64,000 nucleotides of DNA from Cohaesibacter celericrescens (GTDB lineage Bacteria > Pseudomonadota > Alphaproteobacteria > Rhizobiales > Cohaesibacteraceae), in contig NZ_PKUQ01000015.1 of assembly GCF_002866925.1 (NCBI RefSeq), positions 1 through 64,000 on the forward strand, given 5' to 3'. Below the pieces are notes generated by a model. That model saw only the letters and a list, made by a program, of their open reading frames with translations. It made no database searches and was not told the DNA's origin. Each line of letters starts with the position of its first letter. Position 1 is the stretch's first letter. Positions 63,413 to 64,000 of this stretch are shown piece after piece. Position numbers and translations under genes: made by a program.

Positions 63413-64000
63413 AATTTCTGACCCATGAATATGTGGATGCTTGCGACGGGCAGACACTAACTCAAGGGTTGTATAGTTAAAATATAAAATCAGAGATCGC
63501 AGGTTCGATTGGGTTGGTGTGTTGCAGAAAAAACACAATCATTGCGTAATTATTGAAAATAAAACACTCTAGGTTGTGGTGAGCGAGGCTGTAGGTTGTA
63601 AAATTTTGGGAGAACTTGCCTCTATTGGCACAAGCTATATGGGGGATCAGTCTGTTTGGTGCGGTTAGATCACAAAAATGCCCCACACCATCACGCGCGG
63701 AGCGCTCTTTGTTGGGCAGTCTTTGCCGCTAGTATCAGGTTATTGGCTCGAATTGATATTGTATTGCGCAAAGTTGCTCTCTGCGTCATCCATATAATCA
63801 AATCCCATTTGCGCTTTAAAGGCGGATGCGATGAGCGAAGAGGTGATGACTAAGGATGAGTTGGATGCCTTGAGGCTGGTTTGGAAGACGATGTCACAGG
63901 ACCCTGAAACACAGGGTGCCTAAAGCTACCCATCGCCACAAAGCCGCCAAATATTTCGGCGATCGTATAACGGCCATGTGATAGTGCAGTAACGATTTTA
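63413..64000. other. Porin upstream region to window edge
   Basis: About 590 bases. The first 130 are AT-rich and should hold the strong porin promoter. The remainder shows only a tiny possible frame at 63831. Confidence 0.4.
63831..63923 (+). CDS. Possible 30-residue peptide
   Basis: Frame beginning MSEEVMTKDELDALRLVWKT and ending at TAA 63921-63923, with AAAGGCGGA upstream. It is acidic and would be helical. I do not recognise it, and so short a frame can occur by chance. Confidence 0.2.
   Translation: MSEEVMTKDELDALRLVWKTMSQDPETQGA

Noticed and set aside
1..64000. CRISPR array, rRNA operon or integrase
   Set aside because: No regularly spaced repeats with unique spacers, no rRNA sequence and no integrase or complete transposase were seen.

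Overview
The window looks like chromosomal DNA of a marine-type alphaproteobacterium, most likely of the order Hyphomicrobiales (Rhizobiales). The evidence is a porin whose mature start (ADLPVAEPVDYVRVCDAYG) is the rhizobial Omp2b type, a fused CysN/CysC as in rhizobial NodQ, two kinds of TRAP transporter, and a moderate GC content. I infer the order only; the genus is a guess (Cohaesibacter-like).

Layout. 1-12.5 kb: acetate kinase (ackA), galE, then cysD-cysNC (APS/PAPS synthesis), gmd, manC and a UDP-glucuronate-epimerase-like gene, which together make precursors for surface polysaccharide; then a malonyl-CoA decarboxylase. 12.5-21.6 kb: a chemoreceptor and a run of housekeeping genes (two RNA methyltransferases, a FrnE-like DsbA-family oxidoreductase, uppP, a glutathione transferase, queG, an SDR protein), ending in tRNA-Arg(ACG).

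21.7-34.3 kb is an accessory region directly downstream of the tRNA. It holds an L-cysteine desulfidase (cyuA), a GC-rich module (MFS transporter, divergent LysR regulator, 5' stub of an LLM-class oxidoreductase), degenerate dispersed repeats, a small membrane protein, a 513-aa protein with a glycine/alanine-rich membrane segment and a possible PD-(D/E)XK-like motif, a HEPN/MltR-like protein with an Rx4H motif, a broken DNA adenine methylase, and the dTDP-rhamnose operon rfbCBDA. The 513-aa protein and the HEPN-like protein are the best candidates for something undescribed.

34.3-44.6 kb: a Gfo/Idh/MocA oxidoreductase, a DeoR regulator with an array of six 10-bp operator-like units, a YbjJ-like MFS transporter, a TAXI-type TRAP system, an NSS sodium symporter, a lysophospholipid acyltransferase and a DUF1176-like secreted protein.

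44.8-58.6 kb is a hexuronate/glucuronide catabolic locus: eda, uxaC, uxuB, a GH31 glycosidase and dctMQ on the minus strand, facing dctP, beta-glucuronidase (uidA), a GntR/FadR-type regulator and uxuA on the plus strand. UxuR-like palindromes lie in the divergent region. The inferred route is glucuronide uptake, cytoplasmic UidA cleavage, UxaC, UxuB, UxuA, a KDG kinase not present in the window, and Eda. 59-61.2 kb holds galT-galK, and the window ends with a major porin on the minus strand.

All calls rest on reading translated sequence and recognised family motifs; no database search was run. Start codons were chosen from Shine-Dalgarno matches, family length and overlaps.
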